Below, one piece after another: positions 14,538 through 23,135 of a DNA stretch of 24,634 nucleotides. Source of the DNA: a virus. The translations under genes and the position numbers were made by a program. The stretch lies in IMG/VR virus record IMGVR_UViG_3300044957_000184, positions 1-24,634 of that record. The stretch is one strand, 5' to 3'. Within the stretch, counting starts at the first letter, position 1, and each line of letters begins with the position of its first letter. A model generated the notes under the pieces. That model did not search any database. It worked only from the letters and a program-made list of their open reading frames with translations, and was not told where the DNA came from.

Positions 14538-17500
14538 ACGACACCCTCGACCACGAATACCTGCAGGAACGCGCGAAGCGGATGCGGGACACCGACCGCA
14601 AGCTGCTGGACTCTCTGGAGACCGAGCTGGCGCAGTCCCCCATCACCGCCCCCGCAGCGCCCGAGCCGGCCCCCGCCGCCCCGGAGAAGAAGGGACCCGG
14701 CGTGGTCCGCGAGACCGCACGCGCCGTGGTCGGGGCACCCCTCGACGCGGTGGGCGGGATCGTGTCCCTGTGGGACGACTCCGCCGCCGCGCTGGAGAGT
14801 GCGTTCCTCACCGCCCGTGAGTACCTCACCGGCCAAGCGGCGGCCGAGGCAGAGCGCACCGCCCAGCAAGGCCCCTTCGGGGGCGGGCCGGCAGGGCAGG
14901 CCTTCAAGCAGTCGAAGCGTGCCATCGTGGCGGACAACGAGTCCGGCGTGGGCCGCGTGGCCCGAGGCATCGGCCAGTTCGTTGTCCCCTTCCTCGGGAC
15001 CTACAAGGTCCTCGGGTCTGCCGGCGCCTTCTCGAAGTCCGTCGCAGCGAAGGGCATGGTCGCAGGCGCGGCTACCGACTTCGCCGCGTTCGAGGCCGAG
15101 GAGGCCCGCCTGACCGACATGCTCGCCGAGTGGACGAAGGACAACCCTTCGGCCATGGCGGACGTGCTGCGGTGGTGGGCCGACCGAGACCCCAACTCGA
15201 AGCTGGAATCCCGCGCCCGCACGGCCGTGGAGGGCATGTTCCTCGGCGGCATCGCTGAGGGCATCTTCGCCTCGTGGAAGACCCTGCGCCGCTACTGGCA
15301 GGCCAAGGGCAAGGACGTCCCGGAGGAGATCGCGCAGAAGGTCGTGGCCGCCCGCGGCGCGGAGGAAGAGGCAGCCACGCGCGAGACCGACCGCATCCGT
15401 GCCGCCCTCGAAGAGATCGAAGCTCGCAAGGCCGCCACTGCGAAGGCGGGGGCCGAGGCGAAGGAGCGGGCCGCCGCGCAGTCCGCCCGTGCCGCCCGCG
15501 AGGGCAAGGCGGCGGAGATTGCCGCCAAGGCTGCGGAGGCCGAGAAGAAGGCCGCCGAGGCCGTGGCTCGCGCCGTCAAGGAAGCGCAGGCAGCTCAGGC
15601 CGCCGGTGCCGCCAAGAGGCTCGAAGTGGAAGCGGCAGCCTCCGGGGACGCTGCGCTCACCAAGGTACCTGAGCCGCCTCGCACGGTCGCCGAGCTGGAC
15701 GCGGAGGTGGTCATCGGCAACCGCCGCGCCAGTGCGTGGGAAGAGGCCGCCAGCGACGTGCTGGTCACCGGAACCCGATTCACCCCCTCAGAGGTGAACG
15801 TGGCCGGACTGATCGACGTGCTGCTCCGCAAGCCCGGTGCCCTGCGCAGCGCCGATGACCAGATCCTCCTGCGCAACTACGCTGACCTGGCCAAGGAAGC
15901 GGAGGAGCGGCTGATCGCCGATGGCGTGCTGCCCCCGCCGGGCCGCTCGGACCTCGAAGTGGTCAACCGCGGCACCGGGGCATTCACTGACACCGAGCGC
16001 CGCATCCTGCGCGAAGGCGGGGAACTGCCCGGCGAAGGGCCGTGGCGCGGCTGGCCGACCTCTGAGTCGGACGCCGCCCGCATCGCAGCCGAGGCCGCCC
16101 AGCGTGCCGGCCGCGTGCAGCAGGCAGTCGAGGTGGCCCTGGCCCGCTCCGAAGGAGAGGCGGGTGGCCTCGGTGGCCGCCAAGGCGGCTTCGCCAGCCC
16201 GGCACTGCTCGCGCACGTCGCGGGTGGTGGTGCCGGCGCTCTGGTGGGCTACGAGCAGAACGGTGTCGAAGGGGCATTCCTCGGAGCACTGGCCGGCTTG
16301 GCCGGGGCCTCGGGCGTGATGCGTCTGGCGAAACGTGCCTCAGCCGCCAAGGCCGCGAAGACCCCGGATGCCGCCAAGGTCTCCGCCTTCAAGAACTACC
16401 TCGACGACGTGGATGCGGCCGACGCTGCCCACTTCTTCCGAGACGCGGATGGGCTGGAGGTCAAGGCCTCCGTCTCCTCCGCCCCCAACCGCCAACCCCG
16501 CGTCACCGAGACGCAAGCGCAGCGGATGGTGGAGGCACTGGTGCGCGGCGACGTTCTGGCCGCAGCCGACGAGGCGGCCTCGTGGATCAACTGGAAGTAC
16601 GTTGACACCGACGAGGACACCGCGCTGCTAATGCGCCAACTGGAGGAGCGATTCTCCGGCGCGGCCGCTCGGGTTGGCTCCGCCCGCATGGGTGATGCCG
16701 CCGTCTACCAGCTCGCCGACTCCATGGGGATGACCCCCAAGGCCCTCAAGGAGCTGAACGAGGACGTGGCCGCACTGGCCCCGCGCCTGATGGCGGCCCG
16801 CGTGTTCGAGCTGGCCAGCGCGAAGCGGTCGCTGGAGCTGGTGCAGGCCATACAGAACGGCGGGGGTGGCATGTCCCTGCCGGCCCTGATCGTGGCTGCC
16901 CACAAGCAGATGCGCATCACGGCCACCGCCATGGCCTACGTCAAGGGTACGAAGTCCGAGGTAGCACGCGGCCTGCGCTCCCTGCGTCTCACCGCCAAGA
17001 CCCCGGACTCCATGTTCCGCGAGGCGATGGAGATCATCGAAAGCCTCGGCGGCCTCGACATGAACGTCAAGGAGCTGGCGCGGCTGGCCACCCTCTCGCC
17101 CGAGCAGATGGCGAAGGCCTCGCAGAAGTCCATGCTGGCCAAGACGGCAGACGGCTTCCTCGAAATCTTCATCAACGGCCTGCTGTCCGGCCCCATCACC
17201 CACACCGTCAACGCCACGTCGAACCTCCTCGTGGCCGTGTCGGGCGTGTCCGAGAAGACCGTGTCTGCCGCCGTGGGCGCGCTGACCAGGTCCAAGGATC
17301 GCACGACGTTCGGCGAGGTGGGTGCTCAGATGATGGGCATGATGGCCGGCATCCGCGATGCTGTGCGGGTCACCGCGCGGGGCCGCGAGGCCCTCATGCG
17401 CTCCGCAGGCCAAGCGGTGCGTGGGGACTTCCGAGGCGCCGCCAGCACCATCGGAGCCGCCGGACCGGACCTGGGCAACGCGTGGCGCACCTTCGCCAGC

Positions 17501-19051
17501 AACACCCCTGTGGTCGATGCCATGAGCACCGGGAAGCTGGACGCCGGCATCAACCCGGCCCTCACCGCCGAGAACTGGAAGCTCGACCCCAACAGCTTCG
17601 CTGGACGGGCCATGGACATCTTCGGGTCTCTGGTGCGGGTGCCGGGCAAGGCACTCATGACCGCCGACGAAATCTTCAAGACGATGCACTACCGTGGGCA
17701 GCTTCACGCCCAAGCGTTCCGCGAGGCCAGCAAGAAGGGCCTCAAGGGGGACGACCTCGTCGAGGAGATGGCTCGGATCATCGACGACCCGAGCGACGCC
17801 GTGCGCGAGGTGGCCCTGCAGGAGGCGCGCTACCGCACCTTCACCACGGAGTTGGACGGAATTGGCGGCGAATTGCAGAAGATGGTGGTCAACCATCCGG
17901 TGCTGCGCCTGATCCTCCCGTTCGTGCGCACGCCGGTGAACATCATGAAGTACAGCTTCGAGCGTCTCGGGGCCTCCAAGGAGCTGTGGCAGGACCTCGC
18001 TGCAGGTGGCGCTCGGCGCGAGCTGGCCCTCGGCAAGCTCTCCACCACCGGCCTCATCGCCTCAGCGTACCTCACGCTGCAGGCGGGTGGGAACCTCACC
18101 GGAGGATTGGAGAAGCAGAAGACCGCCGAGGAGCTGGCACGCCGTCCGCCCTACTCCATCCGGGTTCCCGGCACGGACACCTGGATCGACTACAGCCGCA
18201 TGGAGCCGCTCGGGTCCGTCCTCGGCATGATCGCTGACGCAGGCAACCTCATGGGTCAGCAGGACGCCGGGGAGGCCGAGCTGACCGCTGCGGGGCTGAT
18301 GGCCACCATCGCCCGCAACGTGACCTCCCGCACCTACCTCGAAGGTCTGGCCGGCTTCTTCGACGCGGTCTCGTCCGGGCAGCCGGACAAGGCCGAGCGG
18401 TTCATTGCCAGCACCGTGGCCGCTGCCGTGCCGTTCTCTTCCGCTCTCGCAACCGCAAGCCGCGAGATCGACCCGGAGATGAAGGAGGCGCGTGGGGTGC
18501 TCAATCGTGCGGCCGCGCGGTACTGGCCGCTGAACGAGGACATCCCCCCGCACCGCGACGTCTTCGGGCGCCCCGTGCTGTACCGGGAGGGCCTCGGTCC
18601 CGATTGGCTCTCTCCGGTCCGGCTGGCGCAGGAAGACCGCTCTCCGGCAGCGCAGGAGATCGCGCGCCTCGACATCGACCTCCAGCGGCCCACCCGCACC
18701 CTCGACCGCTCGCGCGGCGTGGGCGTGGAGCTGACGCCGAAGGAGTACGACGAGATGCTCGTGAACATCGGGCAGAAGGTGCGCGTCGGTGGCAAGAACC
18801 TGCAGGAGCGTCTCGACGATCTGGTGGCCTCCCCGGCCTACCAGAACGCCCCCGAGGACGGCTCCGGGGTCTACAAGACCTCGAAGCAGTTGATGATCGA
18901 GAAGGTCTACCAGACCTACGTCAACGCAGGCAGGCGCATGCTGATCCAGCAGAACGCCGCCGTGCAAAAGCGGTTCCTGGGCAACCGGGAGAATGCGCTG
19001 AACGCCCTCATCGGGCGCCCTGTGGTCCCGCTGGACACCCCAGCGGAGTAG
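14534..19051 (+). CDS. internal virion protein D, giant (T7 gp16-like)
   Basis: The largest gene, 1,505 aa (T7 gp16: 1,318 aa), in the gp16 position. The beginning is a Pro/Ala-rich linker, not the lytic transglycosylase domain found at the T7 gp16 N-terminus; I see no transglycosylase Glu motif there. Residues about 270-372 form an Ala/Glu/Lys/Arg coiled coil, and residues about 551-600 a Gly/Ala-rich hydrophobic stretch (AHVAGGGAGALVGYE, FLGALAGLAGASGV). The C-terminal third has blocks common in giant podovirus structural proteins: MHYRGQLHAQAFREASKKG, a HPVLRLILPFVRTPVNIMKY segment, and YSRMEPLGSVLGMIAD. It would be packed in the head core and ejected through the cell envelope. The family call is by order plus these blocks. 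Confidence 0.85.
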   Translation: MNDTLDHEYLQERAKRMRDTDRKLLDSLETELAQSPITAPAAPEPAPAAPEKKGPGVVRETARAVVGAPLDAVGGIVSLWDDSAAALESAFLTAREYLTGQAAAEAERTAQQGPFGGGPAGQAFKQSKRAIVADNESGVGRVARGIGQFVVPFLGTYKVLGSAGAFSKSVAAKGMVAGAATDFAAFEAEEARLTDMLAEWTKDNPSAMADVLRWWADRDPNSKLESRARTAVEGMFLGGIAEGIFASWKTLRRYWQAKGKDVPEEIAQKVVAARGAEEEAATRETDRIRAALEEIEARKAATAKAGAEAKERAAAQSARAAREGKAAEIAAKAAEAEKKAAEAVARAVKEAQAAQAAGAAKRLEVEAAASGDAALTKVPEPPRTVAELDAEVVIGNRRASAWEEAASDVLVTGTRFTPSEVNVAGLIDVLLRKPGALRSADDQILLRNYADLAKEAEERLIADGVLPPPGRSDLEVVNRGTGAFTDTERRILREGGELPGEGPWRGWPTSESDAARIAAEAAQRAGRVQQAVEVALARSEGEAGGLGGRQGGFASPALLAHVAGGGAGALVGYEQNGVEGAFLGALAGLAGASGVMRLAKRASAAKAAKTPDAAKVSAFKNYLDDVDAADAAHFFRDADGLEVKASVSSAPNRQPRVTETQAQRMVEALVRGDVLAAADEAASWINWKYVDTDEDTALLMRQLEERFSGAAARVGSARMGDAAVYQLADSMGMTPKALKELNEDVAALAPRLMAARVFELASAKRSLELVQAIQNGGGGMSLPALIVAAHKQMRITATAMAYVKGTKSEVARGLRSLRLTAKTPDSMFREAMEIIESLGGLDMNVKELARLATLSPEQMAKASQKSMLAKTADGFLEIFINGLLSGPITHTVNATSNLLVAVSGVSEKTVSAAVGALTRSKDRTTFGEVGAQMMGMMAGIRDAVRVTARGREALMRSAGQAVRGDFRGAASTIGAAGPDLGNAWRTFASNTPVVDAMSTGKLDAGINPALTAENWKLDPNSFAGRAMDIFGSLVRVPGKALMTADEIFKTMHYRGQLHAQAFREASKKGLKGDDLVEEMARIIDDPSDAVREVALQEARYRTFTTELDGIGGELQKMVVNHPVLRLILPFVRTPVNIMKYSFERLGASKELWQDLAAGGARRELALGKLSTTGLIASAYLTLQAGGNLTGGLEKQKTAEELARRPPYSIRVPGTDTWIDYSRMEPLGSVLGMIADAGNLMGQQDAGEAELTAAGLMATIARNVTSRTYLEGLAGFFDAVSSGQPDKAERFIASTVAAAVPFSSALATASREIDPEMKEARGVLNRAAARYWPLNEDIPPHRDVFGRPVLYREGLGPDWLSPVRLAQEDRSPAAQEIARLDIDLQRPTRTLDRSRGVGVELTPKEYDEMLVNIGQKVRVGGKNLQERLDDLVASPAYQNAPEDGSGVYKTSKQLMIEKVYQTYVNAGRRMLIQQNAAVQKRFLGNRENALNALIGRPVVPLDTPAE

Positions 19052-19062
19052 TTCCTCCCCCG

Positions 19063-19097
19063 CCCCTCCGCCTGACCACCGGAGGGGTTCCTATTTT
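19063..19097 (+). terminator. probable intrinsic terminator after the gp16-like gene
   Basis: CCCCTCCG (19063-19070) pairs perfectly with CGGAGGGG (19080-19087) around a 9-nt loop, followed by TTCCTATTTT, a broken T-rich tract. It fills most of the 55-nt gap between the gp16-like gene and the tail fibre gene. The interrupted T run suggests incomplete termination. Confidence 0.7.
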
Positions 19098-19105
19098 CGA
19101 GCACC
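19094..19105 (+). repeat. 12-bp flank shared by the two adhesin genes (copy 2)
   Basis: TTTTCGAGCACC sits between a terminator hairpin and the tail fibre ATG (19107). It matches 11 of 12 bases of TTTTCGAGGACC before the tailspike (6669-6680). Confidence 0.45.
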
Positions 19106-19106
19106 C

Positions 19107-20354
19107 ATGGCACTCGCACAGACCTCCTATCCTTCCGCCGGAGTCGGCCCCTACACGATCCCGTTCCCGTACCTCGTGCGCGCCCACGTCGAGGTGCTGG
19201 TGAATGGCGCCCTCCAAACCCAAGGGGCCGCCTACACCTTCCCCACCGCGTCCTCCATCCAGTTCACCGCCGTCCCTGCGCCGGGCACCATCGTCATCCG
19301 ACGCAACAGCTCGCAGGTGGCGCGCCTCACGAACTACCAAGACGGCTCGAAGCTGGGCGAACAACAGCTCGACTTCGACGTCAACCAAGCCTTCTTCGTG
19401 GCACAGGAGGCCCTCGACGAGGCCGAGCTGGCCATCGTGGGTGGCGCGCCGGCGTCTGCAGGGCTGGTGGCGGTCGTTGCTGCGGGCAACTTGGCGTCTA
19501 CCAACGTTCAAGCAGCTCTTCTCGAACTGCAGGGCGACGTCGATACCTTGTACAGCGCCGATGCGGCTCTAGACTCCCGCGTTGCCGTCTTGGAACTGGC
19601 ACCCTCCCAGATTCCTGTCGGAACCGTATTGGATTGGGCCGGATTGGCCGCACCGCCTTCCGGCTATCTGGATTGCAACGGCAGTGCGGTGAGTCGCACC
19701 ACCTATTCCGCCCTGTTCTCGGCCATCGGAACCGCATACGGGAGTGGCGACGGCAGCACCACGTTCAACCTGCCGGACTTTCGTGGCCGAGTTTCGCTCG
19801 GGCAAGGCACCGGGACCTTGGTAGATACGGTCTCAGGAACCGCATCCAGCAATGCCGTTCCGGTGGCAAGCAACGCCGACAAGTGGATCACCGGAATGGA
19901 AGTCACCGTGTCTGCGGTGAGCGGATTCACTGGGGTCAGCAACGGCAGCTATTTCGTCATTCGGGTCTCCAGCACGTCGATTCGCTTGGCGACCACCTTG
20001 GCGAACGCGCAGAACGGTACCGCTGTGACCATCACCGGCACCGGATCGTTCACGCTGACGCATGCGCTCACCCCCCGCACTCTCGGAGACGTGGGCGGCC
20101 AAGAAGCGCACGCCATGTCGTCCACCGAGCTGCTGCTGCACACCCACGTTCAGAACCCCCACCTGCACGCCATGACCACGGACGCCGGCATTGCTGGTTC
20201 TAGCAGTGTGGTCAGCGACATCGTTAACCGGACTTCGACCACGGCCGAAGTCAACACCGCCAACGCCACGGCCACCAACCAGAACACGGGCGGGAACGCG
20301 GCGGCCAACGTTATGCAGCCTTACTTGGCAGTCCGCAAGATCATCAAGACCTGA
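19107..20354 (+). CDS. tail fibre protein: T7 gp17-type N-terminus plus tail-collar domain
   Basis: A 415-aa adhesin. Residues 1-115 match the T7 gp17 N-terminal virion-attachment domain (YTIPFPYLVRAHVEVLVNG, IVIRRNSSQVARLTNYQDGS, then LDFDVNQAFFVAQEALDEAE). A short coiled coil follows (VQAALLELQGDVDTLYS). From about residue 169 it is a phage tail-collar domain (GTVLDWAGLAAPPSGYLDCNG, FNLPDFRGRVSLGQGTG). Between the collar halves, residues about 256-318 hold an extra beta-rich module (WITGMEVTVSAVSGFTG, then SIRLATTLANAQ). The end carries THVQNPHLHA, a His-rich stretch like the metal-binding HxH of trimeric fibres. It would recognise the host surface. Compared with T7 gp17, the C-terminal shaft and tip are replaced. 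Confidence 0.88.
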   Translation: MALAQTSYPSAGVGPYTIPFPYLVRAHVEVLVNGALQTQGAAYTFPTASSIQFTAVPAPGTIVIRRNSSQVARLTNYQDGSKLGEQQLDFDVNQAFFVAQEALDEAELAIVGGAPASAGLVAVVAAGNLASTNVQAALLELQGDVDTLYSADAALDSRVAVLELAPSQIPVGTVLDWAGLAAPPSGYLDCNGSAVSRTTYSALFSAIGTAYGSGDGSTTFNLPDFRGRVSLGQGTGTLVDTVSGTASSNAVPVASNADKWITGMEVTVSAVSGFTGVSNGSYFVIRVSSTSIRLATTLANAQNGTAVTITGTGSFTLTHALTPRTLGDVGGQEAHAMSSTELLLHTHVQNPHLHAMTTDAGIAGSSSVVSDIVNRTSTTAEVNTANATATNQNTGGNAAANVMQPYLAVRKIIKT

Positions 20355-20360
20355 TCGCCT

Positions 20361-20570
20361 ATGAACATCGACCTCACTGCTCTTGGCATCTCCGCTCTCC
20401 CCAAGCTGGCAGCGGCCGGGCTGTTGGCCGTGGCTGCCTCGGTGGTCACCACCTACACCCTGCGCAGCGACATTCAGCACCTGACCGCAGCGGTCGCTGA
20501 ACTTCGCTCCGAAGTCCGCCAGATTCGCGCCGACCTGTATGTCCCTCGCTCCAGCGATCCCAAGCACTGA
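20361..20570 (+). CDS. small membrane protein, possible holin (T7 gp17.5 position)
   Basis: A 69-aa protein with one hydrophobic segment (about residues 14-32, LPKLAAAGLLAVAASVVTT) followed by a heptad-like charged helix (LRSDIQHLTAAVAELRSEVRQIRADL). It lies directly after the tail fibre gene, the place of the T7 class II holin gp17.5 (67 aa), so a lysis role is plausible. The single membrane segment plus coiled coil would also fit a spanin-like or anti-holin peptide. It lacks a clear ribosome-binding site and probably relies on coupling to the fibre gene 6 nt upstream. The 3' end overlaps the next gene by 32 nt. Confidence 0.7.
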   Translation: MNIDLTALGISALPKLAAAGLLAVAASVVTTYTLRSDIQHLTAAVAELRSEVRQIRADLYVPRSSDPKH

Positions 20571-20940
20571 CCAACTGCTGTCCACCGCACCCCGCCGACT
20601 TGCCCTTGCCGGCAAGCGGTGGGCGCTGCGCTTCGAGGCCCCTCCGGCCTCCAAAGATCCTGACGGGGACGCCTGCGGCCTCACGGTCTACGGCGACCTC
20701 ACCATCTTCATCGACCCGAACCAACCTGTCTCCGAGCTTCTCGACACGGTCACTCACGAGCTGCAGCACGCCATCGCTCACGCTTACGGACCATTCGACT
20801 TGGAGTCCGAGTCCGTGAGCATCGACGAGCAGGCAGCCACTCTGGCCGGCCGTGGCTGGTCCGACCTACTCATCTCCAACCCCAAGCTCGGCCCTTGGCT
20901 CTCCAAGCTGGCCAGAGTCTCCCGCAAGGAACACCGCTGA
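20539..20940 (+). CDS. putative zinc metallopeptidase (HExxH) of unknown role
   Basis: A 133-aa protein. The start ATG 20539 lies inside the upstream gene. It has the layout of small phage SprT/IrrE-like metallopeptidases: a strand block GKRWALRFEAPP, a short strand ending LTIFIDPNQP, a helix VSELLDTVTHELQHAIAHAYG with the zinc motif H73-E74-L-Q-H77, and a following helix SIDEQAATLAGRG whose E97 is a candidate third ligand. Similar small proteins with a conserved HExLHA helix occur in many phages with no assigned function. It could act on a host or virion protein during lysis or assembly, but the context between a holin-like gene and TerS is only suggestive. The motif is seen directly; the activity is inferred. 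Confidence 0.78.
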   Translation: MSLAPAIPSTDQLLSTAPRRLALAGKRWALRFEAPPASKDPDGDACGLTVYGDLTIFIDPNQPVSELLDTVTHELQHAIAHAYGPFDLESESVSIDEQAATLAGRGWSDLLISNPKLGPWLSKLARVSRKEHR

Positions 20941-21128
20941 TGTACAAGCTCCGAAAACTCATGAGTGTCGACAAGAAGAACACCCCCGGATCCACTTCCA
21001 AGGTCCAGCAGCTCGTGGACTCCGAGCGCCGCAACCGCTACCTGATGTGGGCCGAGAAGCAGGCCATGGACGGCAACAAGCCGAGCATGAGCTACATGCA
21101 GTGGGTCGAGGCCGGGGAGCCTGACTGA
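20940..21128 (+). CDS. hypothetical protein, 62 aa
   Basis: The chosen ATG at 20940 overlaps the upstream stop (TGATG), and the frame's stop overlaps the small terminase start. An upstream ATG at 20895 would overlap the metallopeptidase by 46 nt and is less likely. The product is basic at the N-terminus (MYKLRKLMSVDKKN), then helical and rich in aromatic residues (RRNRYLMWAEKQAM, MSYMQWVEAGE). No family is recognised. Stop-start overlaps on both sides suggest translational coupling with the packaging genes. Confidence 0.65.
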   Translation: MYKLRKLMSVDKKNTPGSTSKVQQLVDSERRNRYLMWAEKQAMDGNKPSMSYMQWVEAGEPD

Positions 21129-21412
21129 TGACCGAGCGCCGCACCACCAAGAACGTCGAGGCCCTCCTCGACAAGCTGGTGGACGTGTTCGATGACGTGC
21201 TGACTAATGGGGAGACCGAGACCACCCGCGAAGGCGAGGTGGTCCGGGTGACCCCCAAGCCGGCCACCCTGAACGTCATCCGCCAGTTCATCGAATCCCA
21301 AGGCGTCAAGGTCTTGGTCGAGAAGAACCCCAAGGTGCAAGCCGTGGCCGCCAAGGTCCTCGCGCTGCCCATCCAGCCCAACGAGATCAACCCGAAGGAG
21401 CGGGCTGGCTGA
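21128..21412 (+). CDS. terS: terminase small subunit / DNA maturase A (T7 gp18-like)
   Basis: A 94-aa helical protein, close to T7 gp18 (89 aa). Features are LLDKLVDVFDDVLTNGE, a TPKPATLNVIRQFIESQGVKV segment that is typical of small terminases of T7-like and cyanophage podoviruses, and a charged tail. The small subunit recognises concatemer DNA and stimulates the motor. In T7 the genes gp18 and gp19 are close together; here a ribonucleotide reductase gene separates this gene from the large terminase. Confidence 0.85.
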   Translation: MTERRTTKNVEALLDKLVDVFDDVLTNGETETTREGEVVRVTPKPATLNVIRQFIESQGVKVLVEKNPKVQAVAAKVLALPIQPNEINPKERAG

Positions 21413-21445
21413 CGCCGGCAACGCTCCCACCCGAAAGCCACACCC

Positions 21446-23068
21446 ATGCACCAATTCCGCAGCTCCCTCGGCGAGTCCATCTTCCGCATCAAGTACGCAC
21501 AGGGTCCCAGCGACTCCTGGCCTGCGCTTGCGAAGCGGGTGGTCGACTCGGTGTGCCGAGGACTGATGCACGGCGACGACTGTGACCAGCTGGAGAAGTA
21601 CATCGCCGAGATGAAGTTCATCCCCGGCGGACGCTACCTCTACTACGCGGGCCGCCCGGCCAGGTTCTACAACAACTGCTACCTCCTGCGCGCGGATCAC
21701 GATACCCGCGAGGAGTGGTCGGCACTGGCGCAGCGCGCGATGTCCTGCCTCATGACCGGCGGCGGCATCGGGATCGACTACACCGCCCTGCGCGGTGAAG
21801 GCTCCGCGCTGTCCCGCACCGGCGGCCTCGCCTCCGGCCCCATCCCCCTCATGCACTCGATCAACGAGATCGGCAGGAATGTGATGCAGGGGGGCGCCCG
21901 CAGGTCCGCGATCTACGCCAGCCTGAACTGGAAGCACGCCGACGCCGAGAAGCTGCTGGTGGCGAAGAACTGGGCCGACCAGTCCATCACGAAGGAGGTC
22001 TCGCATTGGGATGCGAAGCAGGAGAACTTCAACCACGCAGCCCCGCTGGACATGACCAACGTCAGTCTGAACTACGACGACGAGTGGCTCCGTGCAGGGC
22101 CTACGAACGGGACCTTCCTGAAGAACTGCCGGCAGGCGATGCAGACCGGGGAGCCGGGGTTCAGCTTCAACTTCGGCTCGAAGCAGAATGAGACGCTGCG
22201 CAATGCCTGCACCGAGGTGACCTCCGAGGACGACTCGGACGTGTGCAACCTCGGCAGCATCAACCTCGGCAGCATCGACAGCATCGCGGAGCTGTACAAC
22301 GTCGCCATTCTGGCCTCGCAGTTCCTGGTGTGCGGCACGATGCGCGCCGAGCTGCCCTACGAGAAGGTCTACACCGTGCGGGAGAAGAACCGCCGGCTGG
22401 GGCTGGGGCTGATGGGGATGCACGAGTGGCTCCTCAAGCGGGGCTGCAAGTACGAGGTGACGCCCGAGCTGCACACTTGGCTGAACACCTACAAGCTGGC
22501 CAGCGAGTCGGGTGCCAACTACCTCTGCGACCGCCTGAGCATCTCCCACCCCGTGGCCTACCGGGCCATCGCGCCCACCGGGACCATCGGAATCCTCGCG
22601 GGCACCACCACAGGAATCGAACCCCTGTACGCCGTGGCCTACAAGCGCCGGTACCTCAAGACCGGCACGCAGTGGGTCTACAAGTACGTCATCGACGAGG
22701 TGGCCGAGACCCTGATCCAGACCCACGGGATCGACCCCTCGAAGATCGACACCGCCTCCGAGATGGCCAAGGACTTCGAGCGCCGGGTCAAGTTCCAAGC
22801 CGACGTGCAGGACTACGTCGACATGGCCATCTCCTCGACTATCAACCTGCCCGCGTGGGGCACGGAGTGGAACAACGAGGACCGGGTCTCGGAGTTCGCC
22901 CAGGTACTGGCCAAGTACGCCCCCCGGCTGCGTGGGTTCACCGCCTACCCCGACGGGTCCCGTGGGGGCCAGCCCCTGACCGCCGTGGACTACCACGAGG
23001 CCAAGGGGGCCACCGGGGTGGAGTTCGAGGAGAACGACTCCTGCAAGGGGGGCGTCTGCGGCATCTGA
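21446..23068 (+). CDS. nrdJ: class II (adenosylcobalamin-dependent) ribonucleotide reductase
   Basis: A 540-aa reductase that would convert ribonucleotides to deoxyribonucleotides for phage DNA synthesis. The catalytic set is visible: N253-x-C255-x-E257 (NACTEV, the thiyl-radical cysteine and its partners), the redox pair C78 (FYNNCYLL) and C267 (VCNLGSINL), and the C-terminal reducing pair C533-x4-C538. Other class II hallmarks are FIPGGRYLYYAGRP, MTGGGIGIDYTALRGEGS, NVMQGGARRSAIYASL and RAIAPTGTIGILAGTTTGIEP. There is no ATP-cone at the N-terminus, and it is shorter than typical bacterial NrdJ (over 700 aa), as is common in phages. No radical-carrying NrdB gene is visible, fitting a B12-dependent enzyme. 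The start has no clear ribosome-binding site, and 33 nt separate it from TerS. The neighbourhood is unusual for T7-like phages. Confidence 0.92.
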   Translation: MHQFRSSLGESIFRIKYAQGPSDSWPALAKRVVDSVCRGLMHGDDCDQLEKYIAEMKFIPGGRYLYYAGRPARFYNNCYLLRADHDTREEWSALAQRAMSCLMTGGGIGIDYTALRGEGSALSRTGGLASGPIPLMHSINEIGRNVMQGGARRSAIYASLNWKHADAEKLLVAKNWADQSITKEVSHWDAKQENFNHAAPLDMTNVSLNYDDEWLRAGPTNGTFLKNCRQAMQTGEPGFSFNFGSKQNETLRNACTEVTSEDDSDVCNLGSINLGSIDSIAELYNVAILASQFLVCGTMRAELPYEKVYTVREKNRRLGLGLMGMHEWLLKRGCKYEVTPELHTWLNTYKLASESGANYLCDRLSISHPVAYRAIAPTGTIGILAGTTTGIEPLYAVAYKRRYLKTGTQWVYKYVIDEVAETLIQTHGIDPSKIDTASEMAKDFERRVKFQADVQDYVDMAISSTINLPAWGTEWNNEDRVSEFAQVLAKYAPRLRGFTAYPDGSRGGQPLTAVDYHEAKGATGVEFEENDSCKGGVCGI

Positions 23069-23071
23069 CCC

Positions 23072-23124
23072 TGTCCACAAAACGTGAGTGTTCACTACGC
23101 GTGGACAAGCCCGATTTGTGAACA
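23072..23124 (+). repeat. symmetric array of four TGTYCAC motifs
   Basis: TGTCCAC (23072-23078) and TGTTCAC (23089-23095) are followed by their exact inverses GTGGACA (23101-23107) and GTGAACA (23118-23124). Both like-oriented pairs have a 17-bp period and the whole is symmetric about base 23098. The motif resembles DnaA boxes of GC-rich bacteria (TTGTCCACA): the four sites match 6-8 of 9 bases. As RNA the two exact 7-bp pairings cross (a-b-a'-b'), giving a pseudoknot, or nest as a near-perfect dyad. It lies between the reductase and terL. A protein-binding array or structured RNA is inferred. Confidence 0.6.
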
Positions 23125-23135
23125 AACCGCCGCCA

